This document shows, one piece after another, positions 27,873-36,180 of a DNA stretch of 56,006 nucleotides. The translations under genes and the position numbers were made by a program. The notes under the pieces are model-generated. The model saw nothing but the letters and a program-made list of their open reading frames with translations. It did no database searches and had not been told where the DNA came from. How positions within the stretch are numbered: the stretch's first letter is position 1; every line of letters starts with the position of its first letter. The stretch comes from an uncultured Prevotella sp. (GTDB lineage: Bacteria > Bacteroidota > Bacteroidia > Bacteroidales > Bacteroidaceae). The stretch is taken from NCBI GenBank assembly GCA_900314995.1, contig OMXK01000016.1, positions 1 through 56,006 on the forward strand, written 5' to 3'.

Positions 27873-28919
27873 TTAGAGTTCAGGCCAGCCATCAGCGGTC
27901 CAGCGGATAGGCCGTTGGATGAGGATGGAAGCACCCTCGTGGGCGATGCTGTAGCCGTGACAGATAAAGATGTCCTGATCGTCGATGTGATAGGCAGCAC
28001 AATGACCTGCTGCCTCGAAGGCTTTCTTATCGCCTTCCAAAAAGAGATTACCACCACCATAGCGCATGTCGATGCCATTACGATCGAGATAAGGACCATC
28101 GACAGTCTTGCTGCGGCCTACGGCCACACGGTAGTTGCTCTTGGAGCCCTGGCAACAATAGTCCCAGGAAACAAAGAGGTAGTAATATCCTGCGTGTTTG
28201 AAGATAAATGGAGCTTCAATTGCATTGGGACCAGCGAAGTCGGATGTGGGATTCTTCGGCGGATTGGGATTGATGGGGAGCGCAGCCTTTGCATCGCTGT
28301 TGCCCAGATTATAACGGCGGGCGATGGTGCTAGGCTTTTCGCCCTTGGCAACATGCATCGTGGTATCGAGCTTCACAAGTTGGATACCATCCCAGAAAGA
28401 GCCCCACACGAGCCAGGGTTGGTCGTTATCGTCAATAACAAAGTTGGGATCGATGGCGTTCCAATTATCACGTCCCTCACGAGAGCAGACGATAGCACCC
28501 TCATCTTCCCAAACGGGGAAAGAGAGTGAACGATTGGAGAGCAGGCCGATCGTAGAGCCGTTCTTGCCAAAGGTAGAGCAGCTATAGGCAAGCCACCATT
28601 TGCCATGATACTTAATTACATCTGGAGCCCACACATGATGGCGGAAACCAGGTACGGAGTCCATCGTCCACTTAGGGATGACAGACATCACGGGCTCAGG
28701 ATGAACGGTCCAGGTCTTACGGTCTTTTGAGGTCATCTGCTGGATACCCAAGCCTGTGGCAAAGATATAATAGGTGTCGCCCTCCTGTGCCATCACGGGA
28801 TCGTGCACCATCGGTGTATCGGTGGTGAATGCCTCGCGGGGGAAGTGGTGGGGCTGTGCTACCAGCTGAGCAGGCAAAATAAGGGCTGCCAGCGACCACA
28901 TGATAGTTTTCGCTTTCAT
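27873..28919 (-). CDS. GH43 endo-1,5-alpha-L-arabinanase-type enzyme
   Basis: 348 residues, single-domain GH43 with signal peptide (MKAKTIMWSLAALILPAQLVAQ). Asp40 in PMVHDPVMA, Asp157 in WNAIDPNFVIDDND and Glu235 in NAIEAPFIFKHAGYY are the catalytic triad positions, and WAPDVIKYHGKWWLAYS is the usual second-blade signature of endo-arabinanases. It would hydrolyse alpha-1,5-linked arabinan, probably in the periplasm because no lipobox or sorting tail is seen. It lies downstream of the surface-protein gene, beyond a hairpin that may reduce read-through. Confidence 0.9.
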   Translation of the reverse strand: MKAKTIMWSLAALILPAQLVAQPHHFPREAFTTDTPMVHDPVMAQEGDTYYIFATGLGIQQMTSKDRKTWTVHPEPVMSVIPKWTMDSVPGFRHHVWAPDVIKYHGKWWLAYSCSTFGKNGSTIGLLSNRSLSFPVWEDEGAIVCSREGRDNWNAIDPNFVIDDNDQPWLVWGSFWDGIQLVKLDTTMHVAKGEKPSTIARRYNLGNSDAKAALPINPNPPKNPTSDFAGPNAIEAPFIFKHAGYYYLFVSWDYCCQGSKSNYRVAVGRSKTVDGPYLDRNGIDMRYGGGNLFLEGDKKAFEAAGHCAAYHIDDQDIFICHGYSIAHEGASILIQRPIRWTADGWPEL

Positions 28920-28947
28920 TGGATTGTTACTTATGAAGAAAAGAGAA

Positions 28948-28975
28948 GGGGGCGGGCTTCACAAAGTCCGCCCCC
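28948..28975 (-). terminator. GC-rich hairpin between the PUL 2 surface protein and GH43 genes
   Basis: gggggcggg (28948-28956) pairs with tccgccccc (28967-28975). On the reverse strand the stem is followed by a T/C-rich run (ttctcttttcttc). It likely terminates part of the susCD-surface protein transcript and sets lower expression of the downstream enzymes. Confidence 0.65.
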
Positions 28976-29021
28976 GACATAAAGAATACTAACTAATTAA
29001 ATTATATGGAATAACCCATTT

Positions 29022-30935
29022 TTACTCGAATATCAGGTGACTGCCATCCACTGTGAGACGGAAGTAGAGGTCGTTGCTGATAGCGATACCGAAGTAGTCC
29101 TGATAGTAGGTAACACCATCATTGCCCACCATAATCATCTTCACATCAGCACTGGTACCATGATTGGTCACAGAGATAGTCATATAGGCGTCGTCCATAG
29201 CAGCGAGCCATGCACCCCAGTCGCTCTGGCCACCAGAGGTGACGAGGTTAGGATTGCCTTCATAACCAGTACCCCAACCATAGTTGTCAGCACGAACGAC
29301 AGCATACTCAGCAGTACCATCACTGGTAAGAACTACACAAGTGTTGTTCCAGTTGTTCTGGAGGCTGCTGAAGTTCTTGATGCGGGTAGTAACGGTTCTG
29401 CCTTCGGGAACGGCGAAATCAACAGAGTGAGCACCCCAGAAAGCGGTAGAGTTATCCTCGGCACCAACGACATCGTCGAACTCAATGTGGCTGCCATCCA
29501 CCGTGAAGTGGAAGTAGAAGTCATCGGGATCATCGATAGCGATACCTTTGTATTCCTGAACGTAGGTCACACCGTCGGTACCCTCCATGACAGCCTGAAC
29601 ATCTGCTGTACCGTCACCGTTGTTCGTAACGGCTGTAGTTACCTTGGCACCGTCCATTGCTGCAAGCCATGCACCCCAGTCTGCCTGACCACCAGAAGTC
29701 ACGAGGTTCGGATTGTTGTCGTAACCAGCACCCCAACCATAGTTGTCGGCACGTACCACAGCATACTCGTCATTGTTAGACTTGGTGAGGACAATCACGA
29801 AGTTATTCCAGTTGTTCTGACCACTGGTGTAGTTAGTGAATCTAGTTACGAAGGTCTCGCCAGCAGCCACCTTCACCAACTGACTGTGATCACCCCAGAA
29901 AGCAGTACTGTTATCAGTAGCACCAACAGAAGTGTAGAGTTTGTCAACCACTGTGAACTCAGCAGCACCGATGACGGGATCAGCAGCCTCACCCTTGAAG
30001 GTCTTGGCATAAGCAGCCATCAGTGTCTTCTTACCCAGTGAGAACATATCGGGAATTGTCTGGAAGTTCAGTTCAGAAGCTGGGATATCCTTTGTTACAC
30101 CCTGCTCAAACTCAACAGTAGCAGTCACATTAGCAAAGGCTTCTTCCATAGTAGAGCCAAGGAGCACCTTCTTGGGCACACCATTGAGCACCATTGACAG
30201 AGGCTTCTTATCCTCTCTTGAAGTGAAGCCACCAATAGGCTCGATCGTAGAACCGAGGAAGCTGACGAGTGAACCCTCGACACCAATGCGGCAAGCCAGA
30301 TCAGTGTCAGAGCCTGTTGAGGGGAATGAGGTTGTCTGAGTGTAGGTCTTTGTCAGTGTACCATTAGTCATCTCAATATAGAGACCACCGTTCGAACGAT
30401 CAACTGTCAAGGTAATCTTACCGTTCATCTGCTGGACAGAACCATCAGTATCATCGTCGCCAGAAGAGTTGGTGAAGTTACCGCCTACCAGACTTCTGTC
30501 AATCTCTTCGCCCACAGTATTCCACTCTGAGTTCTTAGTGGGGTCGTTATCGAAACGGATTACACCGTACTCATCACCCACCTCACCTGTATAGTTGTTC
30601 AAAACGATATAGAAGTTCTTGTAATACTTGTTATCCGGATTCACCAGGAGGTTGAACTGAGCCTGCCACTTCTCACCGGCTGGTACGACGTAGGTCTTAC
30701 CCAGTGTGAAGAAACCTGCACTATAGTCAGCCTTACCAATGTCATATACATCTTCCTGCAGACCTTCAATCACCTCACCAGAGTCTTCACTCTTGGCATT
30801 GGCAATAGAGTCAGCCTTTGCAGAGATCCAGCTGGGTGCACCCACGCTGTACAAATCACCGCCCTCACAGCTGGTCAGAGCCATTAGCCCTAATGCTGCA
30901 GAACAGAAGACTGTTGCTAATTTATTATATTTCAT
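29022..30935 (-). CDS. Surface lipoprotein with tandem repeat domains (PUL 2 glycan-binding candidate)
   Basis: 637 residues; lipobox MALTSCEGG. An N-terminal domain (about 60-220), a middle linker domain (about 230-325) and two closely related C-terminal domains of about 150 residues. The two share DNSTAFWG, QNNWNN, AVVRADNYGWG, NPNLVTSGGQ, DWGAWLAAMD and TVDGSH. The first domain has a related but diverged layout (YKNFYIVLNNY, DEYGVIRFDND). The Trp/Tyr/Asn-rich conserved lines are good candidates for a sugar-binding surface. It holds the SusE position after susD and should bind the PUL 2 substrate at the cell surface; this is inferred from context, and I do not recognise a named binding-module family. 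Confidence 0.78.
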   Translation of the reverse strand: MKYNKLATVFCSAALGLMALTSCEGGDLYSVGAPSWISAKADSIANAKSEDSGEVIEGLQEDVYDIGKADYSAGFFTLGKTYVVPAGEKWQAQFNLLVNPDNKYYKNFYIVLNNYTGEVGDEYGVIRFDNDPTKNSEWNTVGEEIDRSLVGGNFTNSSGDDDTDGSVQQMNGKITLTVDRSNGGLYIEMTNGTLTKTYTQTTSFPSTGSDTDLACRIGVEGSLVSFLGSTIEPIGGFTSREDKKPLSMVLNGVPKKVLLGSTMEEAFANVTATVEFEQGVTKDIPASELNFQTIPDMFSLGKKTLMAAYAKTFKGEAADPVIGAAEFTVVDKLYTSVGATDNSTAFWGDHSQLVKVAAGETFVTRFTNYTSGQNNWNNFVIVLTKSNNDEYAVVRADNYGWGAGYDNNPNLVTSGGQADWGAWLAAMDGAKVTTAVTNNGDGTADVQAVMEGTDGVTYVQEYKGIAIDDPDDFYFHFTVDGSHIEFDDVVGAEDNSTAFWGAHSVDFAVPEGRTVTTRIKNFSSLQNNWNNTCVVLTSDGTAEYAVVRADNYGWGTGYEGNPNLVTSGGQSDWGAWLAAMDDAYMTISVTNHGTSADVKMIMVGNDGVTYYQDYFGIAISNDLYFRLTVDGSHLIFE

Positions 30936-30971
30936 AATTGTTTCGTTTTACTTGTTAATGATAACCTTATC

Positions 30972-32747
30972 TTACTTGCTGAGATCAACCACAGGATGGA
31001 TGGGCCAGCCATTTGTAGTATAAACACTCTCGTTGCTTGTATTTGTGTTAGCGGAGTTACCCACCAGTTTGGGGTTGGCATTGAGGATACCCTGATAGAT
31101 GGGGATAAACTCATGACCTTCATGCCAGGTATCGAATGAACTCTTATCGCAATTCGGTTCATCTACTGGATCCTTCGGCGTAAAGGTGATTTCACCTGAA
31201 TCATAACCGGCCTTAGTCCAGAAGTTAACAGCTCCATGCTCCATTAACTGCTGCAGACGACTTGGATTATAGAACCATCCCCAACGGATAAGGTCGAAAC
31301 CACGGCCATATTCGCAACCAAACTCCTTAGGACGCTCTACGTTGGCAATCTGCTCGAACAGTTTGTCAGCAGAGTCGAAATCAGCCAACTTCAGGTCAGC
31401 CAGACCTGCACGCTCACGTACCTGATTTATCCAATCGATTGCCTGCTGCGTCGGACCATTCAATTCATTCTCGCACTCAGCAGCACGAAGCAGTACATCA
31501 GAATAACGCATAATACGGAGGTTAATACCGCAGTGCAGACCTGTAACAACGTTAGAATAAAGATTTGTACGCATATTTGTGTACTTGGCGATAGGCAGAC
31601 CACCAAAATTGTTGTTCGTTACGACAAAATTGTCTGCGGTCATAGGAGCAGTGAAAGCAACATTGCCATTCTCAAAGCCTTCCCACTCGGGCTCGTACGT
31701 TCCGATAGTCCAATAAAGACGGGGATCGAGAGAACCGCTGGTAGTACGCTCAGCCTTGAACAGGTTGTAAAGCCAAGGTGAAGCAGAGAGGTCAGCCCAT
31801 CCACCGAAGTCACCAGGCGTATAGTTACTCTCAATAGCATGACCCTGCGTAGCGTTGGCACTGGTGTTCACCGGTGTCCACTCATCGTCAGTACCCTGTG
31901 AACCATAGTCCAGGAACTGAACCTCATAGAGGCTCTCGTCATTGTTCTCGTAGGCAGGACCCTCACGGAAGTTATCACCGTAGTTCTTCATCAACTTATA
32001 GGTGCCATACTTGCCATTGATGATATCCTTCAGCACGTTAAGAGCTTTCTGCAGATTGTCTTTTGTCGGGTGCATCATCAGAGCGCGGGCATAGAAACCT
32101 GCAGCAGCACCGCAAGTAGCACGCCCCTTGGCCCATTCGCCACCGGCATCACGAGAAGGAAGCAGCGTCATAGCCTCAGTAAAATCGAACTCTGCCTGTT
32201 CAAGCACCTCATCGTATGAACTATTCTCAGAATAGAGTGTCTCAAGTGAAGAGTATTCTTCATAATCAAGCATCAACGTAGGGTTCTGATAATAACCTGC
32301 CAAGTTATAGTAGCTCAATCCACGGAGGAAGTGAGCCTGACCAACCACACGCTTCATGTCATCTGACAAAACTGAGTTGTCCTGGCCAGCACGATAAAGG
32401 ATATAGTTACATACATTGATTGTATAATACCAGTCACGCCATACCCACTGGTCCATCTCGTTATCTACAGCTGCATTCAGATCATCGTAAGGCAGATACC
32501 ATACCTGAGAAGAGTTCCATACCTCATCACCACGGCAGACATCATAGTTGTAGCCTACACGAGCATAGGTTCCCTCCATACGGGTGTGATTATAAGCTGC
32601 GATGACACATTCCTCCAATTCCTTGGCTGTTGAGCCAAAGGTGCTTGCAGTCTGCTGATTGACGTTTACCACGTCCAGCTTATCTTCGCACGATGTCATC
32701 GTGCCAAGGCCCAGAATCAGGGCAAGTGAAATTTTATATAGTTTCAT
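30972..32747 (-). CDS. SusD/RagB-family outer-membrane lipoprotein (PUL 2)
   Basis: About 591 residues from the ATG at 32747 (MKLYKISLALILGLGTMTSC, lipobox TMTSC). The frame is open to 32837 but that part overlaps susC and lacks a signal peptide. Helical SusD core with FLRGLSYYNLAGYYQNPTLM and the C-terminal FEQIANVERPKEFGCEYGRG plus FDLIRWGWF. It forms the import complex with the SusC encoded 35 bp upstream. Confidence 0.95.
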   Translation of the reverse strand: MKLYKISLALILGLGTMTSCEDKLDVVNVNQQTASTFGSTAKELEECVIAAYNHTRMEGTYARVGYNYDVCRGDEVWNSSQVWYLPYDDLNAAVDNEMDQWVWRDWYYTINVCNYILYRAGQDNSVLSDDMKRVVGQAHFLRGLSYYNLAGYYQNPTLMLDYEEYSSLETLYSENSSYDEVLEQAEFDFTEAMTLLPSRDAGGEWAKGRATCGAAAGFYARALMMHPTKDNLQKALNVLKDIINGKYGTYKLMKNYGDNFREGPAYENNDESLYEVQFLDYGSQGTDDEWTPVNTSANATQGHAIESNYTPGDFGGWADLSASPWLYNLFKAERTTSGSLDPRLYWTIGTYEPEWEGFENGNVAFTAPMTADNFVVTNNNFGGLPIAKYTNMRTNLYSNVVTGLHCGINLRIMRYSDVLLRAAECENELNGPTQQAIDWINQVRERAGLADLKLADFDSADKLFEQIANVERPKEFGCEYGRGFDLIRWGWFYNPSRLQQLMEHGAVNFWTKAGYDSGEITFTPKDPVDEPNCDKSSFDTWHEGHEFIPIYQGILNANPKLVGNSANTNTSNESVYTTNGWPIHPVVDLSK

Positions 32748-32782
32748 ATTGTTTACCTTTTTATAATTATAACATCCAGCCA

Positions 32783-35700
32783 TTAGAATGAGAAGAGGAT
32801 ACCACCCATAAAGCTGCGAGCGCTGGGGTAAGAACACCAGTTAAGACCTGGAGTAAATGTACCGCCTGCATAGTCCACATTGTATCCGTGATACTTTGTG
32901 AATGTATAGAGATTCTGAGCAGAAACATAGATGCGGACACCGCTGACATAATTCTTGAAGATCTTGTCGGGTACGTTGTAACCCAACTCTACGTTAGCAA
33001 TCTTCCAATAAGCAGCGTTCTGGATCTTGCGGTCACTGAACAGATCGTTCCAAGCCATCGTGGCATTATTAGAAAGATAGGTACGGGGAACATCAGAGAC
33101 ATAAGTGTCGCCTGACCACTGGTTAGCACCAAGAATATCCACATCCTTGTTACCGTAAGCATAGCATGAGTTCAGGTTGTTGTAGATACCATCGGCAACG
33201 TGATAATTCAAGGCACCGAAGGTAGAAATGCTCAAGTCGAAGTTCTTGTACTCCAGATGTGCACTCAAGCCGAAGTTGATCTTTGGCAGACCACCACCCA
33301 GAACTACACGGTCCTCATCGGTAATCTGACCATCACCATTCACGTCCTTATACATGCAGTCACCAACATTTGCACCAGGCTGGTTGGCTACAGCATTGTG
33401 AGCGTCTAGTTCTGCCTGTGTACGAGCGATACCCTCGTAAACATAGCCATAGAACTGACCAACCTCTTCACCTACATTTGTGATATAATCCAAGTTATTG
33501 GGGTCACGATAGGTCTGTGTTCCGAAACCGAGTGAAGTAACCTTGTTCTTCAGTGTGCTGAAGTTGGCACTGATCTGATGCTTCAGAGGATGATCGTTGT
33601 TACGATAGGTCAGAGAGAACTCAAGACCGCTGTTTTCCATAGAAGCTGCGTTCATAGTAACCTCTGCATTGGCAAAACCACCACTGTTGGGTACAGGCAC
33701 ATGTGAGAAGAGCAGATCCTCAGATTTGTTCTTATACCACTCAGCGGTAAACTCGATGCGATTATTGAAAAGGGCCAGATCGATACCAACGTTCATGGTC
33801 TTTTTCTTCTCCCAATATACATCCTCAACCACGAAGGTAGAAGCGGCAGAACCTGTGATTGGCTGGTTGCCGAAGCTATAGGTCATATTGTTACGGGCCA
33901 TGGTCATCTGATAGGCACCATCGGCGATGTTCTCATTACCCAGTTCACCATAGCTGGCACGAACCTTGAACATGTTCACGATATTGTGATCGATGGGGAA
34001 GAAATTTTCCTTATCGAAACGCCAACCAATAGATACTGAGGGGAAGGTATCCCAACGACGATCCTTAGACAGACGAGAACTACCGTCACGACGAACAATA
34101 GCAGAAAGCAGATATTTGCCATCATAGTCATAGTTCAGACGAGCGATATAAGAAGCCATCGTATGCTTATACTCGAAAGAGCTGGCATCCTTTGTTGCTG
34201 CATTCTGAAGCTGCAGATAGTAAGGCTCTGTAAAGTTAACACCCCAGCCAGTCAGAAGATCAGTATTCTCCTGCTCGAAAGTCTGACCAACCACGAGATT
34301 TGCATGGTGAAGACCGAAGGTTCCATCATAAGTCAGCGTATTCTCAATCAGCGCATCGGTGTACTTGCGATGACCCTTTGTCAGCTTCTCATTACTCTTA
34401 TCGAGGTATACACGGTTACTCTGAATCCAGGCAGAGATCCAAGTCCTGTCATTGGCATGAGTTGCACTATAAGACAGATTCAGCTTATAGGTGAGCTTAT
34501 GGTTCTTACTCTTAACGCCAATCATATCCAACAGATCAACATCGGCAGAAGCAGTACCTACGAAACGGTCTACAAGTGTATTACGCTGGAACAGGTTATT
34601 CACCAACAGCGGGTTAGCGGCTGAGATATCGCCATGTATGGTATCATAATAAACGCCGTAGCCGTATGCGTCATAGTTCCAGTTGTTGGCAGCACCTACC
34701 TTGTCATCCAATACCCATGTAGACTCGTCATAGGCCTTGATAGTAGGTTGCATTGCCAATGCACCACCGAGCACGTTCCATCCTGTCATACCATACAGAC
34801 CCTGGATGTAAGGCTGGTCGTTACCGACACCGATACCATCCTGACTAGAATGAGAATAAACGAAACTGGTACGGAACTTAATGAACTTCGTATCCATCGT
34901 GTTGTTCACACGAGCAGTGAAACGCTCATAGTTAGGACCTGCACCCTCGAGTGTACCACTCTGCTTGAAGTAGTCCAGACCTATATTATAAGTATTGTGT
35001 GCACCACCACCACTGAGGTTAACATTGTGGTTCTGGCGGATACCTGTCTTGAATACCTCATCAAACCAGTCGGTATTCGTGTTATCCTGGAACTTGTAGG
35101 TATTATCAGAAACCTTGCTATAACCACCAGGAAGCGGTGTACCAGAATTAGCGGCTGCCTGACCCAGATAGGTGCTGTACTGATCTGCGTTCATCACATC
35201 ATACACACCGCCAGGGATAATATCAACACCGAAGTAACCCTTGTAGTCGACCTTCAGCGGCTGATCCTTCTTACCACCCTTAGTCGTGATGATAACCACA
35301 CCGTTAGCAGCACGCGAACCGTAGATAGCACCAGCAGAAGCATCCTTCAGCACCTGGATTGTCTCGATATCATTCGGAGAGAAGTCGCGGATAGAAGTAC
35401 CCATAGGCACACCGTCGACGACATACAGCGGAGCTGTGCTACCGAAAGAACCGACACCACGGATGCGGACTGCAGGATCTGCACCAGGCTGGCCATCAGA
35501 TGTAATCTGCACACCAGCTACCTTACCTTCCAGCATCGTGGAAATATTAGAGTTAGATACACGCTTCAGTTCATCAGCGTTTACAATAGATACAGAACCT
35601 GTCAGGTCGGCCTTCTTCTGAGTACCATAACCTACGACAACCACCTGCTCAAGCATCATGGCGTCGGATTCCATCTGGATCGGCTCAAGAATAGCGCGTC

Positions 35701-35992
35701 CGCGTACTGCGATCTCGCGATCCTTATAACCCACATAGCTTACCACAAGCGTGGCTTTAGCTGGAGCGTCGATAGAGAAATTACCATCAAAATCGGTAAT
35801 CACACCCGTCTGTGCACCCTTGATTTTTACGGTTGCACCAATGAGGGCTTCTCCATCCTGGTCAACAACCTGACCACTGACTTTAATAGTCTGGTCCTGC
35901 TGCATTGATGCATGTGCCTCTACTGGACAGAATGACATTCCACCCACAACGCCGAGACTTAGCATCACAGAAAATACTAGTTGTTTTCTCAT
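32783..35992 (-). CDS. SusC/RagA-family TonB-dependent outer-membrane transporter (PUL 2)
   Basis: 1069 residues. Signal peptide (VVGGMSFCPVEAHASM), regulatory domain (IKVSGQVVDQDGEALIGATV to VSYVGYKDREI), plug starting VVVGYGTQKKADLTGSVSIV, a beta-barrel and a final strand SFMGGILFSF. It imports oligosaccharides, probably arabino-oligosaccharides judging by the three linked GH43 enzymes. First gene of the PUL 2 operon. Its promoter region carries a 21-bp-period direct repeat and faces the 3' end of the AraC-type regulator gene. Confidence 0.96.
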   Translation of the reverse strand: MRKQLVFSVMLSLGVVGGMSFCPVEAHASMQQDQTIKVSGQVVDQDGEALIGATVKIKGAQTGVITDFDGNFSIDAPAKATLVVSYVGYKDREIAVRGRAILEPIQMESDAMMLEQVVVVGYGTQKKADLTGSVSIVNADELKRVSNSNISTMLEGKVAGVQITSDGQPGADPAVRIRGVGSFGSTAPLYVVDGVPMGTSIRDFSPNDIETIQVLKDASAGAIYGSRAANGVVIITTKGGKKDQPLKVDYKGYFGVDIIPGGVYDVMNADQYSTYLGQAAANSGTPLPGGYSKVSDNTYKFQDNTNTDWFDEVFKTGIRQNHNVNLSGGGAHNTYNIGLDYFKQSGTLEGAGPNYERFTARVNNTMDTKFIKFRTSFVYSHSSQDGIGVGNDQPYIQGLYGMTGWNVLGGALAMQPTIKAYDESTWVLDDKVGAANNWNYDAYGYGVYYDTIHGDISAANPLLVNNLFQRNTLVDRFVGTASADVDLLDMIGVKSKNHKLTYKLNLSYSATHANDRTWISAWIQSNRVYLDKSNEKLTKGHRKYTDALIENTLTYDGTFGLHHANLVVGQTFEQENTDLLTGWGVNFTEPYYLQLQNAATKDASSFEYKHTMASYIARLNYDYDGKYLLSAIVRRDGSSRLSKDRRWDTFPSVSIGWRFDKENFFPIDHNIVNMFKVRASYGELGNENIADGAYQMTMARNNMTYSFGNQPITGSAASTFVVEDVYWEKKKTMNVGIDLALFNNRIEFTAEWYKNKSEDLLFSHVPVPNSGGFANAEVTMNAASMENSGLEFSLTYRNNDHPLKHQISANFSTLKNKVTSLGFGTQTYRDPNNLDYITNVGEEVGQFYGYVYEGIARTQAELDAHNAVANQPGANVGDCMYKDVNGDGQITDEDRVVLGGGLPKINFGLSAHLEYKNFDLSISTFGALNYHVADGIYNNLNSCYAYGNKDVDILGANQWSGDTYVSDVPRTYLSNNATMAWNDLFSDRKIQNAAYWKIANVELGYNVPDKIFKNYVSGVRIYVSAQNLYTFTKYHGYNVDYAGGTFTPGLNWCSYPSARSFMGGILFSF

Positions 35993-36046
35993 TGTTAATT
36001 GTTTTTAGTTTAGAAAAAATTGTATTATATTAGTGAAATTTTGCTG

Positions 36047-36054
36047 CAAAGGTA
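36047..36054 (-). promoter_or_regulatory. -7 promoter element of PUL 2 susC
   Basis: Reverse strand TACCTTTG (TAnnTTTG), 55 bp before the ATG. The -33 region has no TTG; its place is taken by the edge of the direct repeat at 36072-36112, as expected for an activator-dependent promoter. Confidence 0.65.
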
Positions 36055-36071
36055 AGAGATAATAGAATAGT

Positions 36072-36112
36072 TAAGGTGGACAAAATGATTTATAAGGTGG
36101 ACAAAACGATTT
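36072..36112 (-). promoter_or_regulatory. Direct-repeat operator upstream of PUL 2 susC
   Basis: Two copies of taaggtggacaaaa(t/c)gattt, at 36072-36091 and 36093-36112, differ at one base and are spaced by 21 bp, two helical turns. On the susC strand the core reads TTTTGTCCACCTTA. The near edge is 17 bp from the -7 element. AraC-type HTCS regulators bind such direct repeats, and the adjacent gene encodes an AraC-type DNA-binding domain, so it is the likely partner. Confidence 0.7.
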
Positions 36113-36141
36113 CGGTGCTCTGACATGCGTTTTTTCCACCT

Positions 36142-36180
36142 CTTGAGGTAAATCAAGACAATATCTTGAGATAAATCAAG
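36142..36180. promoter_or_regulatory. Pair of FNR/CRP-like inverted repeats
   Basis: cttgaggtaaatcaag (36142-36157) and cttgagataaatcaag (36165-36180) each have perfect CTTGA/TCAAG arms around 6 bp, the layout of FNR/CRP-family sites (TTGA-N6-TCAA). They are 23 bp apart, about 95 and 118 bp upstream of the PUL 2 susC -7 element, and the second overlaps the regulator gene's stop. A related motif lies at 55849-55864. Confidence 0.5.

Noticed and set aside
34634-35908. 424-residue open frame antisense to the PUL 2 susC gene
   Set aside because: It lies wholly inside the SusC coding region, shows no recognisable domain or signal, and has the skewed Ile/Thr/Leu composition of an antisense shadow.
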